Shown here: positions 10,530 to 19,251 of the stretch, piece by piece
Position numbering within the stretch: the stretch's first letter is position 1
How the letters are laid out: every line of letters starts with the position of its first letter
Source of the DNA: Albugo candida
Taxonomy: Eukaryota > Oomycota > Peronosporomycetes > Albuginales
Direction of reading: 5' to 3'
Assembly (NCBI GenBank): GCA_040437565.1
Contig: JBDOQK010000007.1
Location: 62,001 to 126,000 of the forward strand
Length of the DNA stretch: 64,000 nt
Made by a program: the position numbers and the translations under genes
Notes under the pieces: model-generated
What the model was told of the DNA's origin: nothing
Databases searched by the model: none
What the model saw: the letters and a program-made list of their open reading frames with translations, nothing else

Positions 10530-11340
10530 TAGGACTAGGATCGGAGTTGCACTTGCAATTCTACTTGCTGTTGGCTTACCTGCAGCAATGATCAGCTACA
10601 TCGATAAAAACGAATGATTATCGTGTGCAAATCGATACAACCGCTTTTCCTGATGGATGCGCTTATCTGAACAGAAATATTATTTTCCAAGTACTGAACG
10701 CAAGCACTAAACGTGATGTAGATCACGAATGTGCTGGACTGTCGGAGTTTATACCGCTATTCGAGAAAATCAAACTCTGATAGAATTAGATGGTATGCAG
10801 TGTCGCAGTCTGAAATGCAGGACATAGATAATCAAAAACAATTTGCTGATAGTCACTCCTTTCATTCCGTTCGTATCATTGGCACAATGCACACGCAATA
10901 TTTGTTCAATGGATACAAAATTCCAAGTCGGAAAATAGTCCAGCCATAGCTATCCCAATTTTTTCTAATACGTTGATTTGAAATGCAAGAGAAAAGCTGA
11001 ACGCACAATATAGTGCCGGGCTGAATAGCTGGACCGAACTGGAACCCTTTGAAGGGCCGGACGAGAATATAGATCTTAAAGAATCGGTAAAACACGTTTC
11101 CGAAGAAATCTTGATCCATTCACAGACGATCGCCCGGTTCTGTATCTGTCGCGCAATGCCCTGACCATCAAACATCCCATGATGACACATTGGTCATCTC
11201 GATTTGAGGGAAGAGATACAGATCGGCTTAATCGTCTGTGGCTACATCACAGCATCTTCGGGAGCATTTTCTCCCAGCTTTCGATAGCTACAATTCCGTC
11301 CGACCTTTTGGATGCTTCCGAATTGGTCTAGACTTTTCAT
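10530..11340 (+). pseudogene. Decayed protein-coding remnant, membrane-protein-like, family uncertain
   Basis: Frames switch repeatedly, but stretches look protein-like: a hydrophobic segment (TRIGVALAILLAVGLPAAM) near 10535, then YRVQIDTTAFPDGCAYL and NIIFQVLNAS near 10620-10700, then LKESVKHVSEEILIHSQT near 11080. An N-terminal membrane helix followed by YR.Q and a 'F.LLN' segment faintly recalls PIG-S of the GPI transamidase complex, but this is a hunch and I do not name it. Stops interrupt every frame, so it is a pseudogene or a gene broken beyond my ability to splice. Confidence 0.25.
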
Positions 11341-12768
11341 CTCGACATTAATTGTATTATCAGCCTATCTATGACGCAATAAATTCATATCAGCATTATC
11401 ATTTCTATTGCGAAAAATCGACACAACATTATTCGGAGTAACTTCCACTCTTCGTTTCAAGTTTTTTTCTCGTCTGCGCTGGACAAATATTGCGTGAGCT
11501 ATTGTGCTGATGATTTTGACAGAATTGTAGGAATAACAGCAAATTTTAAATTTTACCTGACCGATGTCTTGCATTGTTTCGAAGTACACTGAATATCATC
11601 TGTATCGATCAGAATCATTTTATTTTAGAATAAATTAAATACGACAAGTTCAGCACTTTCGTCATCTACGCCACTTTAGTGTGCAAAGCGAGTTTTTCAG
11701 TTTTCTGGCAAGTGCATTCAGCCGGAAAACTGTAGTATCGAGTCGCCAACAAATTTTATGTTTTTTTATGATTTGTTTATACTTCGACGATCATTGCTGC
11801 GGGTATGTCAACGGCAAGTAGAAGTGTAAGTGCAAGTCCACTCCTAGTCCTAATTACATTGCCATGCTCAGCTTAGTGTGGAGCGCATCGGTTGGGGGCT
11901 TGGTTATAATGAAGCCGATGTCCCTGAACCAGTGTGAAACACATCAGGCTAATCAACTTTCAGCTATTGGACAATAAATTGGTGGCTTTGGGCGTCTAGT
12001 ACGAGAAGGCTTAGACTAGCTAGTAAAGTGAATTAAGGTCCTCCTGCATTTAATATATCTTACTTTCCAAATTTCATCTAAATTATTCTAGGACATTTTT
12101 ATTGATCACAAGCTGCGCAGAGCCTCGTATTGCGGTGGGTTCACGTAGCCGCAATAAGTAAACGCCACCAAATATTATCAATGCTCACAGGTAACTCGTG
12201 TAACTTTGGTGTGCGTGTATGTGTGAGATAAGATAGCCTAGGTGTATCAGTAAAGTCTTTAATCTAAGTCCAATAATATCGAAACCTTTCAGCTAAATGT
12301 GACCTTAATATCATTGTTTGTGCGGCGCAATTGACGCATTAGTAATCTCTCAGGACAGCACTGTTTTTTCTAGTTTGACAAAAGTGATCAGTTGGTCCTA
12401 GTCACGAGCTTCACTAATAGACATGCGGAACATTGCCTTGTGATTTAGACACTCCGTTCTGGGTTGAGGTGCAAATACGTGTAGTTTATGTAATGTCATG
12501 TACAAACTTAAAAAGCAAAAGCAAAGCAGAGAAACTGGAAGAGAAAATTATTCAATAATCACTTTAATAGGACATTTAACTCCGTGCAAAATAACTAATA
12601 ACAGAAATAGGACATCGAAGTAGAACGGTTAGATTTGATCAGCGTTCAATCTCAGCCACTTATTTTTATAGCATCCCACTCCTAGAAGGACCGGAAAGCA
12701 AATAATTTTACTCACTTTTACAGATACTGCCGGCCACCCACTTCGCACTCATCGAATCGCTCGGTAGA
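11341..12768. other. Long intergenic stretch, nothing recognised
   Basis: About 1.4 kb with stops in all frames and no recognisable domain, RNA gene or terminal repeats. It forms the upstream region of the secreted-protein pair. Confidence 0.5.
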
Positions 12769-13371
12769 ATGGTTCACGTATTCATCTGGAAGCTCTCAAG
12801 CTTTGCCTTCTTATTGCTTGCCTCGAGTTGGCCCTTGTTGTGCTCTACAACTATATCAGTTTATATAGGGGTTACAGAAAACGAACCACCCAGGCAACCT
12901 CTGATCGATCTTATGGCCTCTCAATCTGATGTAAATCTGCAGAAAACTGTCGACGCGTTAGTGCCGTCTCACAGTCTCGTAGACGAGCAAAGGTTGAGTG
13001 CCCTCAAGAAGGATATAATTCCATGCTCAAATTACTGGGTGCAATTTTACAAGTTCCGTGATGACCACGACGCAAATTCATACAGACTAGACTACGATGG
13101 TAACCAAATTGCGCTGCTTATAAACTCAGATGCTACTGATAATCTTTTTTAGTGTACTCTATTATGGATCCTTTGCAATGGCGGTTGTAAGGGGTGGAAT
13201 TATGCTATCAGCTGAAGATGCGTGCACTTTCATTCACTGAAGAAATACAAAAAGCTATTACTAGCCCAACGTATATGCCAAAACCCTTCGACATCTACCA
13301 ACTCCAACGTGATGTGTTTCTTCAAAAACCTCCAAGATTCAAATATCATCACAAACCAAAACTCGAATCTA
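12769..13371 (+). pseudogene. Secreted-protein gene, copy 1 (frame broken, runs into gap)
   Basis: Starts at an ATG with a strong signal peptide (FAFLLLASSWPLLCS), cut near residue 28. The mature part includes DEQRLSALKKDIIPC and SNYWVQFYKFRDDHDAN. The frame ends after 127 residues at TDNLF. Compared with copy 2 this copy is one base shorter in the T-run near 13145, and the sequence beyond it remains similar to copy 2 (MPKPFDIYQLQRDVFLQKPP in another frame) up to the gap. No RXLR, CRN or CHXC motif is visible. A secreted protein with no recognised domain beside a diverged duplicate is typical of oomycete accessory secretome genes, but a host-targeted role is inference. Confidence 0.6.
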
Positions 13372-13471
13372 NNNNNNNNNNNNNNNNNNNNNNNNNNNNN
13401 NNNNNNNNNNNNNNNNNNNNNNNNNNNNNNNNNNNNNNNNNNNNNNNNNNNNNNNNNNNNNNNNNNNNNNN
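13372..13471. other. Assembly gap (100 N) between diverged repeat copies
   Basis: Exactly 100 N. The left flank (12785-13371) is similar to 13472-14116 but not identical: several substitutions, a different segment near 13080-13110, and a hairpin in the right copy. So the gap joins two paralogues or two alleles rather than an exact contig overlap. Confidence 0.9.
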
Positions 13472-13603
13472 TCTGGAAGCTCTCAAGCTTTGCCTTCTTA
13501 TTGCTTGCCTCGAGTGGGCGCTTGTCGTGCTCTACACCTGTACAGCACGACAAGGGCCCACTCGAGGCAAGCAATAAGAAGGCAAAGCTTGAGAGCTTCC
13601 AGA
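13472..13603. repeat. Near-perfect 60-bp inverted repeat (hairpin) at contig edge
   Basis: 13472-13531 is the reverse complement of 13544-13603 with a single mismatch and a 12-bp loop. The arm sequence is the signal-peptide region of the secreted gene (GGAAGCTCTCAAGCTTTGCC on one side, GGCAAAGCTTGAGAGCTTCC on the other). It starts at the first base after the gap. A foldback chimera in one read at a contig end is the simplest cause; a real small palindrome is possible. Confidence 0.9.
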
Positions 13604-14658
13604 CGATTACAATAGACGAACCACCCAGGCAACCTCTGATCGATTTTATGGCCTCTCAATCTGATGTAAATCTGCAGAAAACTGTCGACGCGTTAGTGCC
13701 GTCTCACGGTCTCGTAGGCGAGCAAAGGTTGAGTGCCCTCAAGAAGGATATAATTCCATGCTCAAATTACTGGGTGCAATTTTACAAGTTCCGTGATGAC
13801 TACGACGCAAATCCATACGTACCAGATAACAAAGTCGACGAGGGTAACCAAATTGCGCTGCTTATAAACTCAGATGCTACTGATAATCTGTTTTTAGTGT
13901 ACTCTATTATGGATCCTTTGCAATGGCGGTTGTAAGGGGTGGAATTATGCTATCAGCTGAAGATGCGTGCACTTTCATTCACTGAAGAAATACAAAACGC
14001 TATTACTAGCCGAACGTATATGCCAAAACCCTTCGACATCTACCAACTCCAACGTGATGTGTTTCTTCAAAAACCTCCAAGATTCAAATATCATCACAAA
14101 CCAAAACTCGAATCTATAAGCGAACATAGCTTTCACCTTATTGAATTGATAAATACTTTTGAAGAACTGTGCGACGACCTTGATGGAATGACAAAGGCAG
14201 CAATGAGTCAACGCGAAACCAATCAACTCCACATGCCAGATATAATTCCTCTAAGGAAGTTGCCCAAGATGAGTCATCATCCGTACGGTGCTCAATATTT
14301 GTGGCCATTACTGCTATACATTCATGTTGACTGGATGAGGAATACCAACCAGCAATTTAAAGCTGATCCAACCGAAGAAGCTTTAAAGCGAATTAAGGAT
14401 TTCAAAGATCCGCAAGATATAGTGGAAGACCTGAGGACTATATTCGGCATGGATGTGTCATCCGAATCAATTCGTACCGCTAGCGATGATTTGAAAAGAT
14501 ACGCAGAGCACTGGACCATTTTTTATACAACTCGCAAGGAATACGACGAAGAGCACCTATCATCGAATTACTCGCACGGTAAGTATGTTACACTGAGGTT
14601 AGACTGACACTACTGACAGTCTCCACTGCTGTGTTTGCGAACGTAGACGTAATTAAGT
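13604..14658 (+). CDS. Secreted-protein gene, copy 2 (5' end missing, in-frame TAA)
   Basis: Continues the family of copy 1: PPRQPLIDFMASQSDVNLQK, EQRLSALKKDIIPC, SNYWVQFYKFRDDYDAN, then FLVYSIMDPLQWRL and a TAA at 13933-13935. The same frame resumes at once and runs a further 220 residues without a stop (KMRALSFTEEIQ, MPKPFDIYQLQRDVFLQKPP, DVSSESIRTASDDLKRYAEH). The TAA is also present in copy 1. It is therefore an old nonsense change, a read-through codon or part of a very short intron. Near the end, CACGGTAAGTATG is a strong donor; with an acceptor at CTGACAG the 41-nt intron gives a spliced end (STAVFANVDVIK) at about 14658. Signal peptide lost in the hairpin/gap. No domain recognised; highly charged and helical. 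Confidence 0.5.
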
Positions 14659-14866
14659 GAATTCTACAACACAAAGCAGAATGTGTCCAACTCAAGATAG
14701 ATGCCCTAAAATCTACCATCCAGACACGAACCCTTCTAATGTACCCACCCAACATGCCGAGTACGTCCTAGTCCAAAATCCTTGATACAACTTGAGAATT
14801 TCAAGCATTGTTATTATTTGTTCGGTTTATGAAAAGTCAAAATAACGGCGCAAGTGGCAGCTCACG

Positions 14867-15409
14867 TCAATTGGATGTCGCACTCTTACTCAAGCGATCC
14901 AAGACTCGCACGAGATNNNNNNNNNNNNNNNNNNNNNNNNNNNNNNNNNNNNNNNNNNNNNNNNNNNNNNNNNNNNNNNNNNNNNNNNNNNNNNNNNNNN
15001 NNNNNNNNNNNNNNNNCAAATCGACGTCGTTGATGATACCGCGAGCATTCGATGCAATCCGAAAAAGAGCTGCTCCTTGGGAGTAAGAAGCTCTTTTGGC
15101 AACGTGATTCACATGCATGGCATCTGCTCTGCTATGGAGCTGAACTAAGCGATCAATCACTAGCTTCTGCTCCATTCCTTTGTACCCATGCAAGCATTCT
15201 GTGCTTTCATAAAAAATTGGAAGACTAAAGTTTCCACACTGATACAACGTCGTCATCGCGAATTCATAAAGGGAGTGCGGTTCTTTATTTCGAACAATAC
15301 GTTGCTGTATTGCTGCCTCGAGTCCATATGAATGCGCGAATCCACCCGTAGGAAATAAAGAGTCAATTAATTGCCATTGAACCCATTCCGATCCGCCCTT
15401 GTGCGTCAT
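14867..15409 (-). CDS. ureF: Urease accessory protein UreF (interrupted by gap)
   Basis: UreF works with UreG/UreH(D) to load nickel into urease in the cytosol. The visible N-terminal part has the family hallmark WQLIDSLFPTGGFAHSYGLE at residues 10-30, then YEFAMTTLYQCGNFSLPIFY and ADAMHVNHVAKRASYSQGAA. It runs into the 100-N gap at 15016 after about 131 residues. Typical UreF has 220-250 residues, so the conserved C-terminal half (SALRLGLIGP-like region) is missing. The short frame left of the gap (14867-14916) is not recognisably UreF and may be unrelated. I place the start at the ATG at 15409; a longer frame upstream begins only with TTG. It diverges from the SLC1 gene over a 163-bp shared promoter region. 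Confidence 0.85.
   Translation of the reverse strand: MTHKGGSEWVQWQLIDSLFPTGGFAHSYGLEAAIQQRIVRNKEPHSLYEFAMTTLYQCGNFSLPIFYESTECLHGYKGMEQKLVIDRLVQLHSRADAMHVNHVAKRASYSQGAALFRIASNARGIINDVDLXXXXXXXXXXXXXXXXXXXXXXXXXXXXXXXXXXLVRVLDRLSKSATSN
14917..15016. other. Assembly gap (100 N) inside ureF
   Basis: Exactly 100 N. No shared sequence is visible on its two sides. It removes the C-terminal part of UreF, and its true size is unknown. Confidence 0.95.
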
Positions 15410-15572
15410 ATCGTTGATACTGAAATACCGAAATAGTTTGGTACGATCTGATCGGGCACCTGATAGATTATAGACCTGAGGACTCTCACGCTGCGGGAGA
15501 GGAGATGCAGATGGACAAGAAAATGGGTCACAGAATGACTCAAGTTGTTTCAATTTGCCAATAGCCGGCAAT
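15410..15572. promoter_or_regulatory. Shared divergent promoter region of ureF and SLC1 gene
   Basis: 163 bp separate the two ATGs on opposite strands, so both promoters must fit here or overlap the coding starts. I did not identify an unambiguous initiator element. Confidence 0.4.
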
Positions 15573-17120
15573 ATGCCGACAACACATGATAGAGAATTCG
15601 AGCAAAATGATGGTCACGGGAACATTGATCGAGACAATCACTCATCGGGAATGAATGTGTACGATTTGATTGCATCTCCTTATATGTTGCACGCTCGCAC
15701 AAATGCAATCATCGTATTTATTGCTGCATTTGTCGGTGCATTGTGTGGGCTCTTACTTAGTAAACATAGCGTGGATTCCACTTATATACTTTGGATTGGT
15801 CTTCCTGGCGAGCTTTTCATCGACGCGTTAACGTGTTTGATCACGCCAATGATTTTTAGCAATGTGGTGACCTCTATTGGAGAGCTCTGGATGGCCAGTA
15901 AGGCGGTGCATGTGGGCCGTCGAGCCATTTGGTATTTCGCAGGAACCTCTCTCATGTCCTCAATAATCGGGACTGTCACTGGCTACTTATTTTCTCCATT
16001 CTTCGTGTTTCATATTGGAGGACATAGGGAAAGCAAGCCCGCGCAGCTTGGCTTTCGATGTTTCGATGGAAGTCGTCTTCACCAGTTAGTGGATGGATCT
16101 ATTAGATGCATGAATTTTACGAGTATGAAGAAAAGTAGCATTTTCACACTCAGCGGTACTTCGTACTTCACATTTGTCAACCAGGAGAAAGTCGCTATCG
16201 TGCCATCGACGGAACAACTCACTCTGTTCATGTCAGATTTAATACCGTCCAACGTTTTTAGTGCTTTTGCGGATAATGCGATTGGATTCATTTCGTTTGC
16301 CGTAATTTTTGGTGTTGGACTTCTGAAAGCAAGGAAGACTTCGTCTGATGAAGATAACTACATATTGCTGCTCATCAATCAAGCGAGCATCATCATCATA
16401 TTGCTGGTTACAGCTGTCGTACGACTCATGCCGATAGCTGTTGCTTCTCTGATGGCTGCTTCTATCGCGAAAGGAGGCGAATCATCCTCCATACTTACGC
16501 TACTTTGCAGCCTCGGCTATATGGTCCTTGCTCTTTTGAGTGGATTGGCGACCAATACTTTTGGATTTATGGGTGTATTATATTATCTTACCACACGTCA
16601 AGGTGTTTGGACACTTACAAAGCAATTGTTTCCCGCCCACAAATTCGTTTTTGGGTGCTCTTCTTCCATTGCAACACTTCCTATAACCATGCGATGTCTG
16701 GACGAATTGCATCAGATATCTCGACCGTTGTCGCGATTTGTGCTGACACTCAGCACTACATGTAATCTCAACGGGACAGCCGTGTATATGCCGCTGATGT
16801 GTATTTTCATGGCGACTGTGAATGGAAACGAGGAATATTTGAACGTGGTCACTTACATTTTGTTTGCTTTGGTCGGTGCGATATCTTCATTTTGCGTGGC
16901 TCCTGTACCTCATTCAGGACTGGTGATGCTATTATCAGTATGGCGTCTATTGTTTGCGGGACCACCACCCGCTATCTTTCCAGTCATTGCTGGCATCGAT
17001 TGGATTCTGGACTGGCTTCGTGCGGTCAGCAACATCACAAATAATGCCATCCTAACGTGTATTATCGCAAAAGAAGACAAAGGTTCTCTCAATATTGAAA
17101 ACAGCGCCATGGACATGTGA
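15573..17120 (+). CDS. SLC1/DAACS-family transporter with altered cation-site residues
   Basis: 515-residue intronless membrane protein of the dicarboxylate/amino acid:cation symporter family (EAAT, GltPh, DctA), probably in the plasma membrane. Visible: TM1 (IIVFIAAFVGALCGLLL), TM2-3 with LPGELFIDALTCLITPMIFSN, HP1 region GCSSSIATLPITMRCLDE, TM7 TCNLNGTAVYMPL, HP2 PVPHSGLVMLL and TM8 DWILDWLRAVSNITNNAIL. The fold is complete. In GltPh numbering the binding residues D394, R397 and N401 are kept, but the two Na+-ligand acids are replaced: TM7 NMDGT reads NLNGT (about residue 400) and TM8 D405 reads Asn (about residue 491); T398 reads Ala. The long extracellular loop between TM3 and TM4 (residues 160-220) is eukaryotic-like. 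The real start is the ATG after a TTG-opened frame. Confidence 0.92.
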   Translation: MPTTHDREFEQNDGHGNIDRDNHSSGMNVYDLIASPYMLHARTNAIIVFIAAFVGALCGLLLSKHSVDSTYILWIGLPGELFIDALTCLITPMIFSNVVTSIGELWMASKAVHVGRRAIWYFAGTSLMSSIIGTVTGYLFSPFFVFHIGGHRESKPAQLGFRCFDGSRLHQLVDGSIRCMNFTSMKKSSIFTLSGTSYFTFVNQEKVAIVPSTEQLTLFMSDLIPSNVFSAFADNAIGFISFAVIFGVGLLKARKTSSDEDNYILLLINQASIIIILLVTAVVRLMPIAVASLMAASIAKGGESSSILTLLCSLGYMVLALLSGLATNTFGFMGVLYYLTTRQGVWTLTKQLFPAHKFVFGCSSSIATLPITMRCLDELHQISRPLSRFVLTLSTTCNLNGTAVYMPLMCIFMATVNGNEEYLNVVTYILFALVGAISSFCVAPVPHSGLVMLLSVWRLLFAGPPPAIFPVIAGIDWILDWLRAVSNITNNAILTCIIAKEDKGSLNIENSAMDM

Positions 17121-17257
17121 TGTACAGTCGATTCCTGGCTGTTTTCCATATGAGTGAACCAAGCGGCGATCGAAAATAACGTGAAAAGTGTACAATCGAT
17201 TGTATATTTTATTCTATATTGCAGGCACTGATGCAAATGCAAGCTCCACGACCAGTG

Positions 17258-17871
17258 TCATGTCATGATGACCAAATATGTCAATAAAACTAAGACCAGT
17301 GTCAATACAATGATCACAATAAAGTTCTTGACGCCACCTGACACCGATATTATGAATTTTGGATCACCAAATCCATTAAATCTCATTCGTACCTGACTGA
17401 GCGATCAATTCTTTCGTCTTCTTTGTCACCTGCTGTAACGCATCTGATGCGTTATCGGTTTCCTCGTTTAGATCATCCAACATTCTGCAGCATTTAAATC
17501 AAAATCAGAAAGAAAGTAGATAGAATACAACGTACGCATTTTGTGATTCCAATTCTGTGCTTATCGAGATACTCACGTCGCCCAATCTTTTCACGGCAGA
17601 ATGAAGCTCATCGAGACTTTCATCTTGTTTCTGTCGTTCTAACTGAATACGTGGAAGTCATTCCATAGCTATTTGTTTCACTATGCATTCAACGTGCATC
17701 GACAAACCTGTTGCAGCTTCTTCTCCTGCGCTGCATGATCCTCTCCATAATCGTCCGGCTATCAACGCAAGCTTAAGTCTAAAGTGGCCATGAATCATTA
17801 CGCTTTCACTGTACCTCATTGCTTATCCTTGCGTAATTGGATGGTTTTGACGTAGGAAATGCTCGTGACAT
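17258..17871 (-). CDS. Qc-SNARE (syntaxin-8 / SYP5-6 / Tlg1 type), five exons
   Basis: Found by splicing; each single exon is too short to stand out. Exons (complement): 17815-17871, 17708-17758, 17536-17642, 17393-17484, 17258-17337. Introns are 56, 65, 51 and 55 nt, all GT-AG. The product has 128 residues: a short N-terminus (MSRAFPTSKPSNYARISNE), then the SNARE helix with central Gln in context (LERQKQDESLDELHSAVKRL, GDVSISISTELESQNAMLD, DLNEETDNASDALQQVTKKT) and a C-terminal anchor (FIVIIVLTLVLVLLTYLVIM). Spacing fits the Qc class of endosomal/trans-Golgi fusion SNAREs. There is no Habc domain, unlike SYP5/6; length is closer to Bet1 but sequence looks more like syntaxin-8. It is unusually intron-rich for this window. 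Phases of all junctions agree. Confidence 0.87.
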
Positions 17872-18083
17872 TCTTTTCGTATCCTTAAATGAACATCCAC
17901 AAGAAGAAGCGCTTGCCTTGCTCTCGTCGGAATACTTCCAGCGTTATAATACATTCCTTGTATTAATTATAGGAGCATTAAACCGATAACGGACGGTATT
18001 AATAAGTAGGTGTGCCTATTAATGTAATTATTCGGGAATGTATAATTCATGAAAGTGTTCGGAAATGGTCGATGACCCAGATT

Positions 18084-18866
18084 CTATATTCGACCCAAGG
18101 CTCGTTGCGTGGGGTATTTCTTATCGCACTGAGAGCAGAGAAATAGAACCTCGAGTGGTGCTACTGGTCCATCGCAAGTATTTGGGCAACATAACGCACA
18201 GCAATTCATTCCCCAAAATCCATTGCTTGTGTCTGCATACTCTTTCGACGGGGTACGACATCGTCCATCATTTCGAATCTGATCAAAGGATAGTAGATGT
18301 GTACCATCATTTGTGCTTGTGGGACTTGTCTTTGGTTTGTTTCTTTCGTTTCCGAAAGAATTGGAATCAATCTCCGGTAATGATTGTATCCTGCTTTGGT
18401 CACAAAAGAGATGATGCTTAGCCTTGTGTGTGTCACGACGCGATGAGATCTCGCGAAATCCGATACCAGTGACAAGAATATGGTCTCGACATTGGTTTGT
18501 CATCGTTTCGATACCAAAGTTCGTTCTGTGGTGCATATTTGCAGTCGTGGGTTGGATGTGAGCATTCGTCTCATCCGATCTCCTTGCTCGTTTCTTTCCG
18601 ATACGATTTAATTCGTACGACATTTCATTTGATTTTCTTTCCATTTGGATTAGATTTCGCTCCCTTTCTTCATCAGTCCCGAATGTCAATTCTCGACAGT
18701 CATCGTTGTTCTCGTCAGGAGCAGTAGTACGAAGAAGAAACGCAAGTTGTTGGCGTTCTGTCATGGCGTTCACGTTGAATGGCGGTCTCGTCTGCATGCT
18801 GTCTTTCTTCTTCATGCTGCTGATACCATTCGTTAGTGAGTTGGATCGTAAGCGGCGTGTTCGCAT
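18084..18866 (-). CDS. Hypothetical Cys-rich protein, GATA-like finger spacing at C-terminus
   Basis: 260 residues from an ATG. Mostly polar and disordered (many Arg, Asn, Asp; EERERNLIQMERKSNEM near 70). The last 40 residues hold CCALCCPNTCDGPVAPLEV then LFLCSQCDKKY. A CX2C pair is followed by 17 residues and a second CX2C pair, which is the spacing of a GATA-type zinc finger, but the conserved TPLWRRGP core is reduced to VAPLEVL. It could be a degenerate or divergent zinc finger. The stop follows soon after (ALGRI). The gene lies head-to-tail after the SNARE on the same strand, 212 bp away. Not recognised as a named family. Confidence 0.45.
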   Translation of the reverse strand: MRTRRLRSNSLTNGISSMKKKDSMQTRPPFNVNAMTERQQLAFLLRTTAPDENNDDCRELTFGTDEERERNLIQMERKSNEMSYELNRIGKKRARRSDETNAHIQPTTANMHHRTNFGIETMTNQCRDHILVTGIGFREISSRRDTHKAKHHLFCDQSRIQSLPEIDSNSFGNERNKPKTSPTSTNDGTHLLSFDQIRNDGRCRTPSKEYADTSNGFWGMNCCALCCPNTCDGPVAPLEVLFLCSQCDKKYPTQRALGRI

Positions 18867-19251
18867 CGGGTAAAATGAGTTGATTGTCGGCTCAAGTGAA
18901 GTAACACTTGATCGCTGCTTGCACCTTTGGTTTTAACCTGTGAGAAATTTTAAAACGGATTCAGGTTTATCTTTTTCTTTTTTTTGCAATGTCGCGAGGA
19001 TGCTGCGATCGGTATCCTAAAGCAACATCACAAACCACACACTTTTGGAAAGTTCAGTGGCATGAAATCGATTATTAGATATCAAAGGTGATTTGTTTCG
19101 ACCTGTGAATAGAAACAACTCTTCTGAGATTGGATGATGCGCGATCAGATCGGGAAATTCTTAAATGTGTTTTTCTCAAGTTCATTTATATAACAGAAAC
19201 GGACACGGACTCAATCGATTTGGCGAGGCTTTCTAATGCACCGACGTACTT
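18867..19251. other. Intergenic, nothing recognised
   Basis: About 385 bp between two minus-strand genes: the 3' region of CFAP44 and the upstream region of the Cys-rich gene. A pyrimidine-rich run (CTTTTTCTTTTTTTTGC) lies near 18970. No coding signal. Confidence 0.5.

Noticed and set aside
12769-14658. RXLR, CRN or CHXC effector motif in the secreted pair
   Set aside because: No RXLR-EER, LFLAK or CHXC pattern is visible after the signal peptide.
15410-15571. 54-residue N-terminal extension of UreF and overlap with the SLC1 gene start
   Set aside because: The extension opens with TTG, and so does the SLC1 frame at 15555; using ATGs removes the overlap.
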